Source: Oegoconia quadripuncta (Eukaryota; Arthropoda; Insecta; Lepidoptera; Autostichidae). Taken from it: a stretch of DNA of 64,000 nucleotides. This document shows positions 45,755 through 54,882 of the stretch, in pieces. Made by a program: the position numbers and the translations under genes. Position 1 is the first letter of the stretch; each line of letters starts with the position of its first letter. The notes below the pieces were generated by a model. That model ran no database searches. It was given only the letters and a program-made list of their open reading frames with translations, and was not told where the DNA came from. The DNA lies in the NCBI GenBank assembly GCA_949316235.1, contig OX438742.1:37144853-37208852 (forward strand), in the 5' to 3' direction.

Positions 45755-46290
45755 AGCGGGCAAGCGCGTATCGGGCCCACGCTCAGTGTAGGGTTCCGTA
45801 CTTGCTCTCACAATATGCGGACTTAGAAGGTGAATTTTTGTTGTTTGACAAATAATTTTCAATGGAAAGTATATATAAGTTTATAACTTAAGTATTACTC
45901 ATTAGCTTGTAAAACCTATGTACCTTCACATATCCAAAACCAACCGTTTAGATTTTAGGGGAGGGGGGACACAAGACATAAAAATTTGCTCTTTAAAACT
46001 TAGCATTTCAACACACAAAAACTGTTTAAGAAAATTTCTAATAGTTTTGAACGACCTCTCCAACAACACCTCACACGATGGGATACAGAAATAAGAACAT
46101 CCATCCCCACTGTACGCGTAGGGGAGGTACCCTAAAAAAAATATTTATTTTACCACACTGAGATGGTGATTTATATGACTAATTACAACTTTCTAGTAGT
46201 AAGAGCCTCTGAGCTAAGCCTCGGACAGACAGACGTACATGGCGAGAATATAAGGGTTGACCACGGAACTCTATAAAACGAGAAGTGGGA
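45755..46290 (+). repeat. family G dispersed repeat, near complete
   Basis: Begins AAAGCGGGCAAGCGCGTATC, GGGCCCACGCTCAGTGTAGG, GTTCCGTACTTGC. It ends GCCTCGGACAGACAGACGTA, CATGGCGAGAATATAAGGGT, TGACCACGGAACTCTATAAA. The start GGGxxAAGxGCG...GGGTTCCGTA and the GGACAGACAGAC...GGxACxCTA end are hallmarks of a very abundant lepidopteran repeat. Non-coding; mechanism unknown to me. Fragments lie at 13760, 49370 and 57925. Confidence 0.6.
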
Positions 46291-46397
46291 TTTATTCCGG
46301 GAATGCAAACGTGATTTAGATGTAAGTATTTAAATGATGAATGATGATGATCGTGGAAGATTTCATCTAAATCGGTTTAGCAAAAAAAATTTACTAT

Positions 46398-46530
46398 ATA
46401 TAATCCAGATCCTAATCTGTCTGCTAACCAAATTTCGTCCAAATCCGTCCAACGGTATAGGCGTGAATAGGTAACAAACATACATACAGACATACACACA
46501 CACAAACTTTCGCATTTATAAAATTAGTTG
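46398..46530 (+). repeat. family F dispersed repeat, 3' part
   Basis: ATATAATCCAGATCCTAATC, AACCAAATTTCGTCCAAATC, CGTCCAACGGTATAGGCGTG, ACATACATACAGACATACAC, CACAAACTTTCGCATTTATA, AAATTAGTTGGG. A variant with CATACATACA in front of the end. Confidence 0.6.
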
Positions 46531-46784
46531 GGATTCACGGGAGAATATTTAATGGGTGATATAGTTATACCCTCTATGGCAACAGTGTCCACTGCGAAAC
46601 ACCAATAAAAACATTTATAGACGGAGACGAATGTTACTAATAAGAAAAGGAAAATTCCAATGCTGAACTGAGGTGCTTCCACCTTTTCTTGTAAAAAGAC
46701 AGTCATAAAAGCAAATTTATTGTCAGCAGTAAATAAAGCGTAACATATTGCGCTTTCGAGCAGTAAAAAGATATCACAGCTCAC
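46524..46784 (-). CDS. unassigned hydrophobic ORF, two possible membrane segments
   Basis: An 86-codon minus frame. It has a hydrophobic stretch at residues 4-31 (IFLLLESAICYALF ... MTVFLQ), a short polar loop QEKVEAPQ, then a strong hydrophobic stretch at about residues 40-67 (IGIFLFLLVTFVSVYKCFYW). It would suit a fragment of a multi-pass membrane protein, and a GGTATAAC after the second segment could serve as a splice donor. I recognise no family. A dispersed repeat begins immediately past its C-terminus. It may equally be chance in AT-rich DNA. Low confidence. Confidence 0.15.
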   Translation of the reverse strand: MSCDIFLLLESAICYALFTADNKFAFMTVFLQEKVEAPQFSIGIFLFLLVTFVSVYKCFYWCFAVDTVAIEGITISPIKYSPVNPN

Positions 46785-47659
46785 ATAGATAAACAGTCGT
46801 TAAATTTATCAACAGTTGAAAGCGATTTCTTTGTAAACGTTATTGCAATGCTTTATATACCAATTATACGATCGGAAATATCGTGTTAAATTATAAAATT
46901 CCACAAGTCACACGACAAAATGACAAATACCGACTAAAACCGTTCTTATATTATTTTTAAATTCGGCACCTTTCATTTTTTAGAATAGGCAGCACGATTT
47001 TCAATTTAATTCTCACTTTATGTATCACTTTCTGGTTTTTTCATTTCGACAAAGTTACAAAGTACATCTTCAGCCAGTCTTCATCATCATCACAGTTGTT
47101 ATCCATTTCAACTGATTGTAATACTTTATTAAAAAAAACTCTAAGTAGGTATTGAATGTAATGCACTTGTTTTATGTGTTATGAACGTATTGAATCGACC
47201 CCGCATACGTTATGAGTTAACAGACATTTACGTCAACAATGTAACGGTTGCAGCTTAAAGAAACACTACATTTAGGAGGTAAATAAATGATTACTAAAGG
47301 CTCACTTGTAGCTACTATTATTTATTTGTTGTATTTCCTATTTGTCTACTCGGGCAATGAATGCACTAGTATTACAGAACTGGGAAAAAGATGGCTCCAA
47401 TTTCGATTCTCATGGGGCCGCTCTAGACCACCCCCCGCTCAGCTCAAAAAAGCAGGTCTTTTCAAATCCAATTAGATTGGAAGTGAAAGATAATTTATTA
47501 TGAAACTACAGAGTTATAAAACTTGGGTTCAGTAGATGTTACTAATTGTCTTAGTAAGCAATAACAGTTATACAGTGTTTACAACGTTTCTTGTCACTTT
47601 TACCACATTACGTAGCGGAGGTATTTAAATATTTATCCAGTGTCCAGCCGCCCTAGTCA
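46785..47659. other. no gene recognised
   Basis: The 62-codon plus frame 47287-47475 begins with a hydrophobic, signal-like stretch (LVATIIYLLYFLFVYSG) but has no further support. Otherwise AT-rich. Confidence 0.35.
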
Positions 47660-47806
47660 ACTGATAAACATTTCCATAACGACAAGCGCTAACGCTTCGA
47701 TTTTCACAACGGATTGGCTGTCAATAGTTCAACGATTTATGGACAGCCAATCAATTGCGAGCAATGAATCGATAGCGTTTGTCGCTTTAGAAACGTTTGC
47801 CACTAG
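47660..47806. mobile_element. MITE (family E), uninterrupted
   Basis: An imperfect hairpin with arms of about 70 bases. Left: ACATTTCCATAACGACAAGC, GCTAACGCTTCGATT, GGATTGGCTGTC. Right: GACAGCCAATCAATTGCGAG, AATCGATAGCGTTTGTCGC, AGAAACGTTTG. The interrupted copy at 10690-11200 shares this layout. The 109-codon open frame across it (47640-47969) is a by-product. Confidence 0.7.
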
Positions 47807-48119
47807 GGGAGCTGACATTGTAGTAGATTTTTTTTGTATATATTCGTCAGATCTCAAATCAGTAAACATTTCGTTTTACAGTAATGATATCTTTAAGAAG
47901 CATATCCTTCCTTATTCGACCTCAATATTTAAAAATTGCCCTGAGGTTACTCTTGTACCCGCTTGCTGAATCCGGAACCAATCATACTTAGACCAGGAGA
48001 ATTGGGACTTTCTGTTCAAATAAAGTACCAAGTTACTAAGCGAAGCTTAAAGTGCATTAAGCAAGCCCAATATTTTATCACAGAAACATAACAATAAAAT
48101 GAAAAAAAAAACAAGCGTA
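47807..48119. other. no gene recognised
   Basis: No repeat or coding signal identified. Confidence 0.4.
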
Positions 48120-48425
48120 TCTCCAGATAAACCAAACCAACAGTGTTGACAGCTAAATATCAAGGAAACGGCTTAACCTTTTAATCTCAAATTTTGAAAT
48201 CTTCGAACGACTGAGAAACACCAAAATCTGTGTGTTTTCTTTACGGCTTAACCGATTTTCATCAAACATCTAAGAAACAGCTAAGAACCTGACCACTCAT
48301 TTAATCTTCAATTAAAAAGAAACCCCACTCAAATCGGACGAGGCCTTACTGAGATACGTCTGTACAAAGACACAGATATAACTCCGCCAAAAACATAACT
48401 CCCGTCGTATATACTCGGAGGTTAA
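48120..48425 (+). repeat. family D dispersed repeat
   Basis: CCAGATAAACCAAACCAACA, AATCTCAAATTTTGAAATCT, AAACACCAAAATCTGTGTGT, TTAACCGATTTTCATCAAAC, CTCATTTAATCTTCAATTAA, ACTGAGATACGTCTGTACAA, ATAACTCCCGTCGTATATAC. The same order as 38903-39247 without the (CA)n insertion. Confidence 0.65.
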
Positions 48426-49369
48426 AATAGCCCCTGAACAATTGACTAATTCTCACTAAGCGGTGCTAAAGTCCTAAGTCCACATACATTGTAACGATTC
48501 ACGTTGTAGCGTGGGCGGTACATTGAAGTTCCAGAGGGATTTGGATTGTAAAACTGCATTTGCAACTGCGAACACAATTTACCTCGAACAATTATACTGA
48601 GAGTTGGTAATAACGGCAGCTATTTCGCACCAGGGAAATGTTAGCTTTTAGTAGTACTAAATCAGTGAGCTGATGACAAGCTCTTTGTTATTTGTAAATG
48701 TGCTTTGTTTCCATTGTTGTCAAATTTAAAATGTTCATTTTATTATTGTGTTTGAACGGTATTTTTGAGGTGATGTAGGGTGACGAGGGGCCGGCGGGGT
48801 GGTGCTCTTATACTAAACAGAATCCTAGTATTTTAATATGGAACCTTGACATTGGTTTGTTTGTACTAAATAATGAAAAATAAGTGGGAAAACCTATTAC
48901 CTTTTTCATCAGTATTTAAGAGAAAATTGAGGTTACTTTTCAAGAGTTGTCGACTATGGGAGATATCGTGTACCCAAATATTTACGAAGTCGAAACTGTA
49001 AACGCATGTTACAGACAGACTAACATTCTAAACTTAGTCTTTAGCTCCCATTGGTTTGGGTACCGAGTACTAAAATCAGCTAAGAGTAGGTAACAAAAAG
49101 TAGCATCTAATTCATTTGTGGCTTGGAGAAGCAAATCTACTGCCGAGCCCCGTAAATATCGAAGATCCTACTCTGAAGTGCCCACATAAAGCGAAAAATT
49201 TTATTCGAAAAACATATCATGCACCGCCTCCTAATGGCCGAGAATACGCTCTGAAATTTTCAGGATACCTTATATAGCATTGTCTCCCAATCAGTGCCAC
49301 AGTATACTCGTAATAAAGGCATATTACGAGTAGCTGTCTTTATATCTTCTAGTCTATAGCTTTCTATAA
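48426..49369. other. no gene recognised
   Basis: No repeat or coding signal identified. A short GC-rich word (GAGGGGCCGGCGGGGTGGT) at 48785-48803 stands out from its AT-rich flanks. Confidence 0.4.
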
Positions 49370-49417
49370 GGACGGAACCCTCGGAGCGCGAGTTAAACTA
49401 ACACTTGTCCGCTTTTG
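49370..49417 (-). repeat. family G fragment
   Basis: GGACGGAACCCTCGGAGCGC, GAGTTAAACTAACACTTGTC, CGCTTTT: the start of family G reversed. Confidence 0.5.
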
Positions 49418-49920
49418 TATAAATTTAGCTGCTTACTGTAAGCGTCATTTATATGTTTACATTACTAAATAAACGCGTCGTTATATCAGTATGTACGATA
49501 TATTATGACAGATTTTTACCTGTTATAAGCAGTTTGACCGTCCGGGTCGAGTTCATGCTGTTAGGGTACAGGTTATGGCATTTATCACGTCGGTTAATCC
49601 GAGGGCGGCCCACTGTGCAGCTATAAAAGAGTCCCCGAGGAAATTAACCGAAAACGAATTTCCTTTCAAAAAAATAATATGGCATAACAGGTTTCGGGTC
49701 GGTTTTCATTAGACGCATAGATGTTTTAGATTTTAGATTGATATATATCTAAGTAAGTAGCTTTCTGCCTGCATGGAATTACTTCATCGTAGACTCGAGT
49801 AAAGTAGTTCGGCTACTTTCAAAATTCTTGTTTGCCTGGTAGAAATCGCTTAATAGCGATAAGACCGATTGGTTGTACAATATTTTAAAAGCTATTTTTA
49901 TGAAGTGTATTTTTAAATTT
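49418..49920. other. no gene recognised; family F scrap
   Basis: AAGTAGCTTTCTGCCTGCAT, GGAATTACTTCATCG at 49757-49791 is a diverged start of family F without its remainder. Nothing else was recognised. Confidence 0.4.
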
Positions 49921-50025
49921 TTGTGCAATATCGAGGGCGGAAAGTAGAGAGACGTGGTCATTACTCCACCGACAAGAGCATAGCTCTTAAATTGAAGAAA
50001 GTGTACTTGATTGATTGGTTGAATA
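49921..50025 (+). mobile_element. family H retroelement tail
   Basis: A coding-like block reads YRGRKVERRGHYSTDKS then IALKLKK, followed at once by GTGTACTTGATTGATTGGTT. It pairs with the minus-strand block at 42000-41890 (CTVDKTIALKLKKKK). Conserved protein-level similarity (TDK-IALKLKK) between two diverged copies supports a retroelement ORF end followed by a (TTGA)n tail. Confidence 0.5.
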
Positions 50026-50145
50026 TTTCAATAAGGTTGCCTCAGCACTTTAGAGGTGAAGGCCAGACAGACAGAGTTTTACATAATGTTACTGTCTTTA
50101 TATGGATGTATGGATTTCATTTTCATTTATGGTGCCGTACGGTTT

Positions 50146-50205
50146 TGTCACTTAAAAAGAACCAACCCATTTGTTCGCGTGTCCTTAAAGGCGACTAAAC
50201 ATAGG
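50146..50205 (-). repeat. family C fragment
   Basis: CACTTAAAAAGAACCAACCC, ATTTGTTCGCGTGTCCTTAA, AGGCGACTAAACATAGG: the reversed end of family C, diverged. Confidence 0.45.
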
Positions 50206-50327
50206 TAAAACATTGAACTAAAATCATTACTCTTCTATGTTATAATTATATATAAATACATATGTACATAAGATAATAGAATTCCTCCTTCGTAAGCATT
50301 CATCATACATAAGGCCATCAGCCTACA

Positions 50328-50475
50328 CGTCCCCTCTGTTGGAGCACAGCCTCCTCTACTGGGAGAGGATTTGGGCCATAGTCTACCACGCAGTGTGCAT
50401 TGGTGGATTTGTATCTGTCTAGTGACCACCTGATCTGTCAGGTGTTTTTAAGCCGCCCCTGTAGCCCATCGTCAA
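50328..50475 (-). mobile_element. 5S-like SINE, 3' half
   Basis: Plus reading: GTTGGAGCACAGCCTCCTCT, ACTGGGAGAGGATTTGGGCC, ATAGTCTACCACGCAGTG, TAGTGACCACCTGATCTGTC, AGCCGCCCCTGTAGCCCATC. It matches the body of the copies at 11400 and 51455. The 5S-like head is absent. Confidence 0.65.
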
Positions 50476-50589
50476 TTTATTTATTTTTTCCAATTTCTCT
50501 TAATTACATTGTTCATAACTTCTTTCTTCTAAAGAACAACTAGTTGTTACTTGACCGTGGTGCTATTTATTACAACAGCAACCAGCTAT

Positions 50590-50792
50590 AAAAAATTTTT
50601 TATGCACCACAGGTTCGTACTTGACCTCAATCACACATGATGTTAAGTGAAGATGAGGTCGAAGGTGGAAGCGTACTGACCCGGAAGCCCCAACACATTT
50701 GGGGGACTGGCTATCTTATCTCTGACAGTCGGAACACAACAATGCTATTAACATTGCGGCTTGGCGGCAGATTTAGATAAGATGGTGGTAGA
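50590..50792 (-). mobile_element. SINE-A, 5' truncated
   Basis: Plus reading: TTTTTTATGCACCACAGGTT, CGTACTTGACCTCAATCACA, AAGTGAAGATGAGGTCGAAG, GTACTGACCCGGAAGCCCCA, ACACATTTGGGGGACTGG, CTCTGACAGTCGGAACACAA, TTGGCGGCAGATTTAGATAA, GATGGTGGTAG. The tRNA head is missing. It is close to the family consensus. Confidence 0.8.
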
Positions 50793-51454
50793 TTAAAAGC
50801 AACCGGGACCGACTATAGTTCTATTTCATTGTGTTCTTACTTTCGTATTACGATACACCAACTATCATGAGCCAAAATAAATCAAACAACTAAACTACAC
50901 CCAGAAATATGAATACATAGTTCATGTACTACTGAGTTTAGTGATGTGGAACGTGCTCTGTCTATTGTTAGTTTAGGACCGACGGTCTTTGTACTCCGTT
51001 TAGTTTCTGGTATCAGCGGCGTCTAGAGTATAAAATTAAAATAGTTCATTTACAAATTCCATTATTATTCAAAGTCATACATACCTACTTTGTTAAATAA
51101 CTTATACTTAACTAAATGAAATAAATTATAACACTTTAAAGTTCCCTTCCCTTCCCTTCCCACAGATCACACGCGTTCATATTTCTGGTATCGTTGCGGC
51201 CGCGCACTTTCACTGGTGGTATTAATATTATCGTGGCGTCGACTGAACATTATTTTGGTTTATAATAAGTGCATATATGTGTTTATAACTTCTTTGGACT
51301 TAGACATTTATAGCTGTCATCTGTAACTGTCAAGCTGTCATCTGTGACTGTCATTTATTTTAAAATAAAACCGCGCGGCAGTCGCTCCACCGGTCAAAGC
51401 GAATGCCAGCGGGTTGATATACTATATGGATACATCTTTTTTAATTATATAGCC
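50793..51454. other. no gene recognised
   Basis: Contains a short CTGTCATCTGTAACTGTCAA / GCTGTCATCTGTGACTGTCA direct repeat at 51315-51353. No gene was seen. Confidence 0.4.
51142..51161. repeat. (TTCCC)4 microsatellite
   Basis: Four exact TTCCC units. Confidence 0.9.
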
Positions 51455-51742
51455 TGACTCGTCTCCGTTGGGGCACTCCTCTCACTGGGGAGGGTATGGG
51501 CCATTATCCACCACTCGGCCTCAGGCGGATTTCTGTCAGAATAGTGGCCACCTGACCCTCAATGTTTTAAGTTGCCCCTGTAAGTTTGGCTTAACGACTG
51601 CCTTCAATTGGAAAGAACTGGGACCGAATTTTTTACGTGCGCTCCAAAGCAACTAGTGATCATCCATCCAAGGGCTGACCGCACAAAATATTGCTTAACT
51701 TCGCTAATCGAAAACAAATGGCGAATGCGACTGCGCCACGAG
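51455..51742 (-). mobile_element. 5S-rRNA-like SINE, best copy
   Basis: The minus strand starts CTCGTGGCGCAGTCGCATTC, then TTCGATTAGCGAAGTTAAGC, AATATTTTGTGCGGTCAGCC, CTTGGATGGATGATCACTAG. The second to fourth blocks line up with the internal control region of 5S rRNA (CGATCACCGAAGTTAAGCAA ... TTAGTACTTGGATGGGTGAC, from general knowledge of insect 5S rRNA). The body follows: TCCCAGTTCTTTCCAATTGA, AGTCGTTAAGCCAAACTTAC, AGGTGGCCACTATTCTG, GGCCCATACCCTCCCCAGTG. About 290 bases, with no coding capacity. A 5S-derived pol III promoter is inferred. Confidence 0.75.
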
Positions 51743-51751
51743 TAATCATAA

Positions 51752-51865
51752 AAATCCATAACTCGGGTCCGCATTTATCATACAAACATATGCCTCTAGC
51801 GGGATTCGACCCCGCGACCTCTAGATATAGCGGTCAGGGTCTCTAACTTACGTCAAACCAGTCGT
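51752..51865 (-). mobile_element. SINE-B, tRNA-like head and start of body
   Basis: The minus strand reads CTGGTTTGACGTAAGTTAG, GACCGCTATATCTAGAGGTC, GCGGGGTCGAATCCCGCTAG, AGGCATATGTTTGTATGATA. The B box and the GxxxATxTGTTTGTATGATxAAT junction match the heads at 55412 and 58170. It abuts the 5' end of the 5S-like SINE at 51742. The 3' body is missing. Confidence 0.65.
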
Positions 51866-52663
51866 CACAATCGACACATCGATCGATTTTGCATAGAAAA
51901 TAAAATTAAACTTCTTGTACGACAATTCGGAATAAGGCGGCGCCAACAAGTCTTGTTGCACGCTCGATAGTACTATGAAATAATAGATAAGTTTTCTTCT
52001 AGTAGGTATACTTAGTAAGTTCAAGTTCACTATTGCAAGGCTAAGTAGTACAAGAGACATGCCCGCATAAGTTAGTTGGCAAACATAAAGAACACCCTAC
52101 CGTGATATATAGGTATTCTTTTCTTACGGGGAAATATTACTGGAAGTAGAATTGCAGTTTTACAGCGCAGTATCAACAAAATATTTTAGAGAAACTCAAG
52201 TTCACGTTCCCGCGGGGTGGGATTTCTTGTCGTATATGTAACTATTTGGAAAACAAAGCAGATCATGAAAGTTATCTAGGTATAAATACTCACAAAAAGG
52301 TGTATACTAATTTATCAAATAATTTCGAATTTCGAATTAAAATGATACGAATATTAATCATTTCATTTCCTTAATCATTCGACTATAAAGTCGATTGCGA
52401 TTCATGACTTTGTCTAGTATATCTTGGAGGGACTCGACTAACAAAATACATCCGATTCGGCTCGGGTAGAGGCCATTAGAATGGCCAAATAACTAGTTAC
52501 TAACAAGTCGAATATTAAATTTGCTCGGGATCGCGTATCGTTAAATCAAACTCGACAGGATCTGTCGTTAGTATTGTCATTTGTAATATTGCATGCATAT
52601 CTAAATGTAACAGTATCAGCCACCATCGTTTGTATCCGTGTCTATCTACGGTCACTATAGGGG
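51866..52663. other. no gene recognised
   Basis: The minus frame 52060-51848 (70 codons) overlaps the SINE-B head and is unassigned. No other feature was seen. Confidence 0.4.
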
Positions 52664-52868
52664 AACAGCTGCCTCTCACTGGGCCCATGTTCTCATGGGC
52701 CATAATCCAGTACGCGGGCCCAGTGCTGACTGGTGGATTATGAGACTAGTGGCCAACTGACAGTCAAGTTTTTACGCCGCCCTTATAGTCCACCGACTTG
52801 GCTTAATAGGTGCCTTCAATTGATAACAACCGGGGCCGACTATTTAGCGTCTCCTCCGAATAATAACA
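52664..52868 (-). mobile_element. 5S-like SINE, 3' part
   Basis: Plus reading: AACAGCTGCCTCTCACTGGG, TCATGGGCCATAATCCAGTA, GACTAGTGGCCAACTGACAG, CGCCCTTATAGTCCACCGAC, TTGGCTTAATAGGTGCCTTC, AATTGATAACAACCGGGGCC, GACTATTTAGCG. No head. It ends within about 10 bases of the mariner-like element at 52876, so the transposon may have inserted at its edge. Confidence 0.65.
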
Positions 52869-52875
52869 TAGTTAT

Positions 52876-53163
52876 CTATACAGGGCGTCCCACGGCTATG
52901 CCACATGGAGGGAAAGTACCTTGAATTTTGTAGATGGAACATTTTACTGAAAGAAGACATTATTTTAATTTAAAAAACAATTTAAACTGCATTCATAGAT
53001 TTTTAAATAAGTACATGGTTGAACCGGGAATCGAACCATTTATTTATAAAAAAAAATTACCATGTAACTTTATCATACCGATCGAAAGGCTTCATCATAA
53101 GGATTATTTTTTGCTAAATAACATATTGTCAGAAATAAAAGGAAGACCATGAATTTTAACATT
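52876..53163. repeat. left terminal inverted repeat, 288 bp
   Basis: Pairs with 53638-53925. Differences are seen at 53038 and at two positions around 53105-53128. Near-identity implies recent origin or gene conversion. Long open frames exist in both arms (for example 52934-53152) as mirror images and are not taken as genes. Confidence 0.85.
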
Positions 53164-53351
53164 AGATGTTCAATTTTGTTCAGAAAAATGAAAAGCTGAC
53201 ATTGCCGTAAGGACATACAACTGACATTATCATTACTAATACTAATTACCCACTCGAGAAGTATGCATCATTTCCCTATTATAATTTAAGTTCATGATAA
53301 AATGATAAAGAGATACGTAATTAGTAAGTAGGACTATCTCAATGAACATTT

Positions 53352-53620
53352 TCTTTCCTGGATCGGGACAAATGGACGAAAAAATGGCCGCCGAGATCCC
53401 CAGATCTAACCCCGTTAGATTTTTTTTATGGGGTTATGTAAAAAATTTACTTTACAAGAACCAGTGTCAAAGTGTCCACGAGCTACAAACTGAACTTCGA
53501 CGTATTATTCTAAATATCCACCACAACATGATCAAAAAATCGACAGGGAGCGAAATAATCAAAAGAGTGCGACTTTGTATTGAACAGGATGGGACTCATT
53601 TTGAGCATTTGATAAATTTG
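53352..53620 (+). pseudogene. mariner/Tc1-like transposase C-terminus, one frameshift
   Basis: One frame reads DRDKWTKKWPPRSPDLTP up to about 53418. After a single-base loss in a T run (53420-53427) the reading continues in the next frame with FLWGYVKNLLYKNQCQS, VHELQTELRRIILNIH and VRLCIEQDGTHFEHL. 'WPPRSPDLTPLDFFLWGYVK' is the region of the third acidic residue in DDE transposases of the IS630/Tc1/mariner superfamily, with D in SPDLTP the likely catalytic position. The N-terminal DNA-binding domain and the first two acidic residues are absent. It ends 17 bases before the right inverted repeat. Confidence 0.75.
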
Positions 53621-53637
53621 ATTAATTTTGTATTAAA

Positions 53638-53925
53638 AATGTTAAAATTCATGGTCTTCCTTTTATTTCTGACACTATGTTATTTAGCAAAAAATTATCC
53701 TTATGATGAAGCCTTTCGATCGGTATGATAAAGTTACATGGTAATTTTTTTTTATAAATAAAGGGTTCGATTCCCGGTTCAACCATGTACTTATTTAAAA
53801 ATCTATGAATGCAGTTTAAATTGTTTTTTAAATTAAAATAATGTCTTCTTTCAGTAAAATGTTCCATCTACAAAATTCAAGGTACTTTCCCTCCATGTGG
53901 CATAGCCGTGGGACGCCCTGTATAG
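53638..53925. repeat. right terminal inverted repeat, 288 bp
   Basis: Mirror of 52876-53163. It contains a B-box-like GGTTCGATTCCCGG at 53764-53777 next to CAACCATGTAC, so both arms carry a possible pol III or tRNA-derived segment. Confidence 0.85.
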
Positions 53926-54344
53926 GTACATATTGTAGGTATGTATGTACACTTATCACAGATACAACAGACAACTAATTAGGTATAATAGTTGAACGAC
54001 ATCGTTCTGGAATAGAGGTCGCTTCAGCTTTATGTTTAAAGAGCAACTCTTGAGTTTCTTTTTTATTGACCCTATGTCGCCTTGTTAATGAGCGACGGCG
54101 TAAATAATACTCTTTTTTTTTCACTTTTTCAAGTTAGTTATAATTTGTATACATATTACAACTATATTAGATGGTTGAGCCTGAAACAGGAGCAAATGAA
54201 GAATTTTAATATCACTAACTTGGACTTATATAAGACTATTGGATACTAAACTCCACCACTCCAAATTACGCGGCTGACAGCGGTGGATCAAGCGGCGTTG
54301 GCTTCAGATCAAATATTTGGGTAGTCGCGTTAGTTATAATATAT
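53926..54344. other. no gene recognised; LINE UTR scrap
   Basis: TTTAAAGAGCAACTCTTGAG, TTTCTTTTTTATTGACCCTA at 54034-54073 matches the jockey-like LINE 3' UTR. Nothing else was identified. Confidence 0.45.
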
Positions 54345-54466
54345 GTTGGAATCTTCAAGAGCAGGGTGATAGGCCTGTACTGAGATTGCGTGATTCACCT
54401 TCGGCCACATCGTCCTATCAGGTGAGATAATGGTGAAACGCCTAACCAGTTAATCACAAAAAAAAT
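54345..54466 (+). pseudogene. LINE C-terminal tail, decayed
   Basis: GTTGGAATCTTCAAGAGCAG, GGTGATAGGCCTGTACTGAG, ACCTTCGGCCACATCGTCCT, ATCAGGTGAGATAATGG, with a final A run. Translated pieces (GIFKSRV, then a stop) parallel [19 protein letters not shown] at 62456-62596, so it is the same LINE family on the opposite strand. Stops interrupt the frame. Confidence 0.6.
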
Positions 54467-54882
54467 CTGTTACTACCCGTTTTCAATGCGATAATCTTCT
54501 ACACGCCATTTTTGTCTCTTCCGCATATTGAAATAAATATATATTACATAAAACGAAATAATGGGGAGTCTTAATGAAAACGCAAACTTCAATTTGTTTG
54601 ATTCTTATTTCAATCTAGTATGAAATCGAATTATTGGCACCAATTCGAACACATTACAAATGGATGGCACATTATACGCAGTCCTTTCCATATAACCTCA
54701 ACGGCACCAAATGAGACTGCAATTTGATCCGAGTAATGCTATTCACTGAGTGAGTTAACGGCCATCAATATGCACATAATAACGCTATCCATCTCATAAA
54801 GCCTCCGAAACTGAATATGGTTAAGTTAAATTGCAGAACAATGATAGTACGAGCATTACACAACTAAACGGCTCACATAAAT
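54467..54882. other. no gene recognised
   Basis: No repeat or coding signal identified. Confidence 0.4.

Larger units (their letters stand above)
52876..53925. mobile_element. mariner/Tc1-like element with 288-bp inverted repeats
   Basis: Bounded by CTATACAGGGCGTCCCACGG on the left and its complement on the right, with TA-rich junctions that fit the TA target of the Tc1/mariner superfamily. The arms (52876-53163 and 53638-53925) are complementary over 288 bases with about three mismatches by eye. The centre holds only the C-terminal part of a transposase (53352-53620), so the element is non-autonomous. About 1.05 kb in all. Classification follows from the transposase motif and the TA-type ends. 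Confidence 0.8.

Noticed and set aside
47640..47969. 109-codon plus frame as a gene.
   Set aside because: The frame crosses the whole MITE hairpin at 47660-47806, whose relative at 10690-11200 is non-coding.
52934..53152. A 72-codon ORF present twice (52934-53152 plus and 53867-53649 minus) as an apparent gene pair.
   Set aside because: The two frames are mirror images created by the 288-bp inverted repeat, not independent genes.
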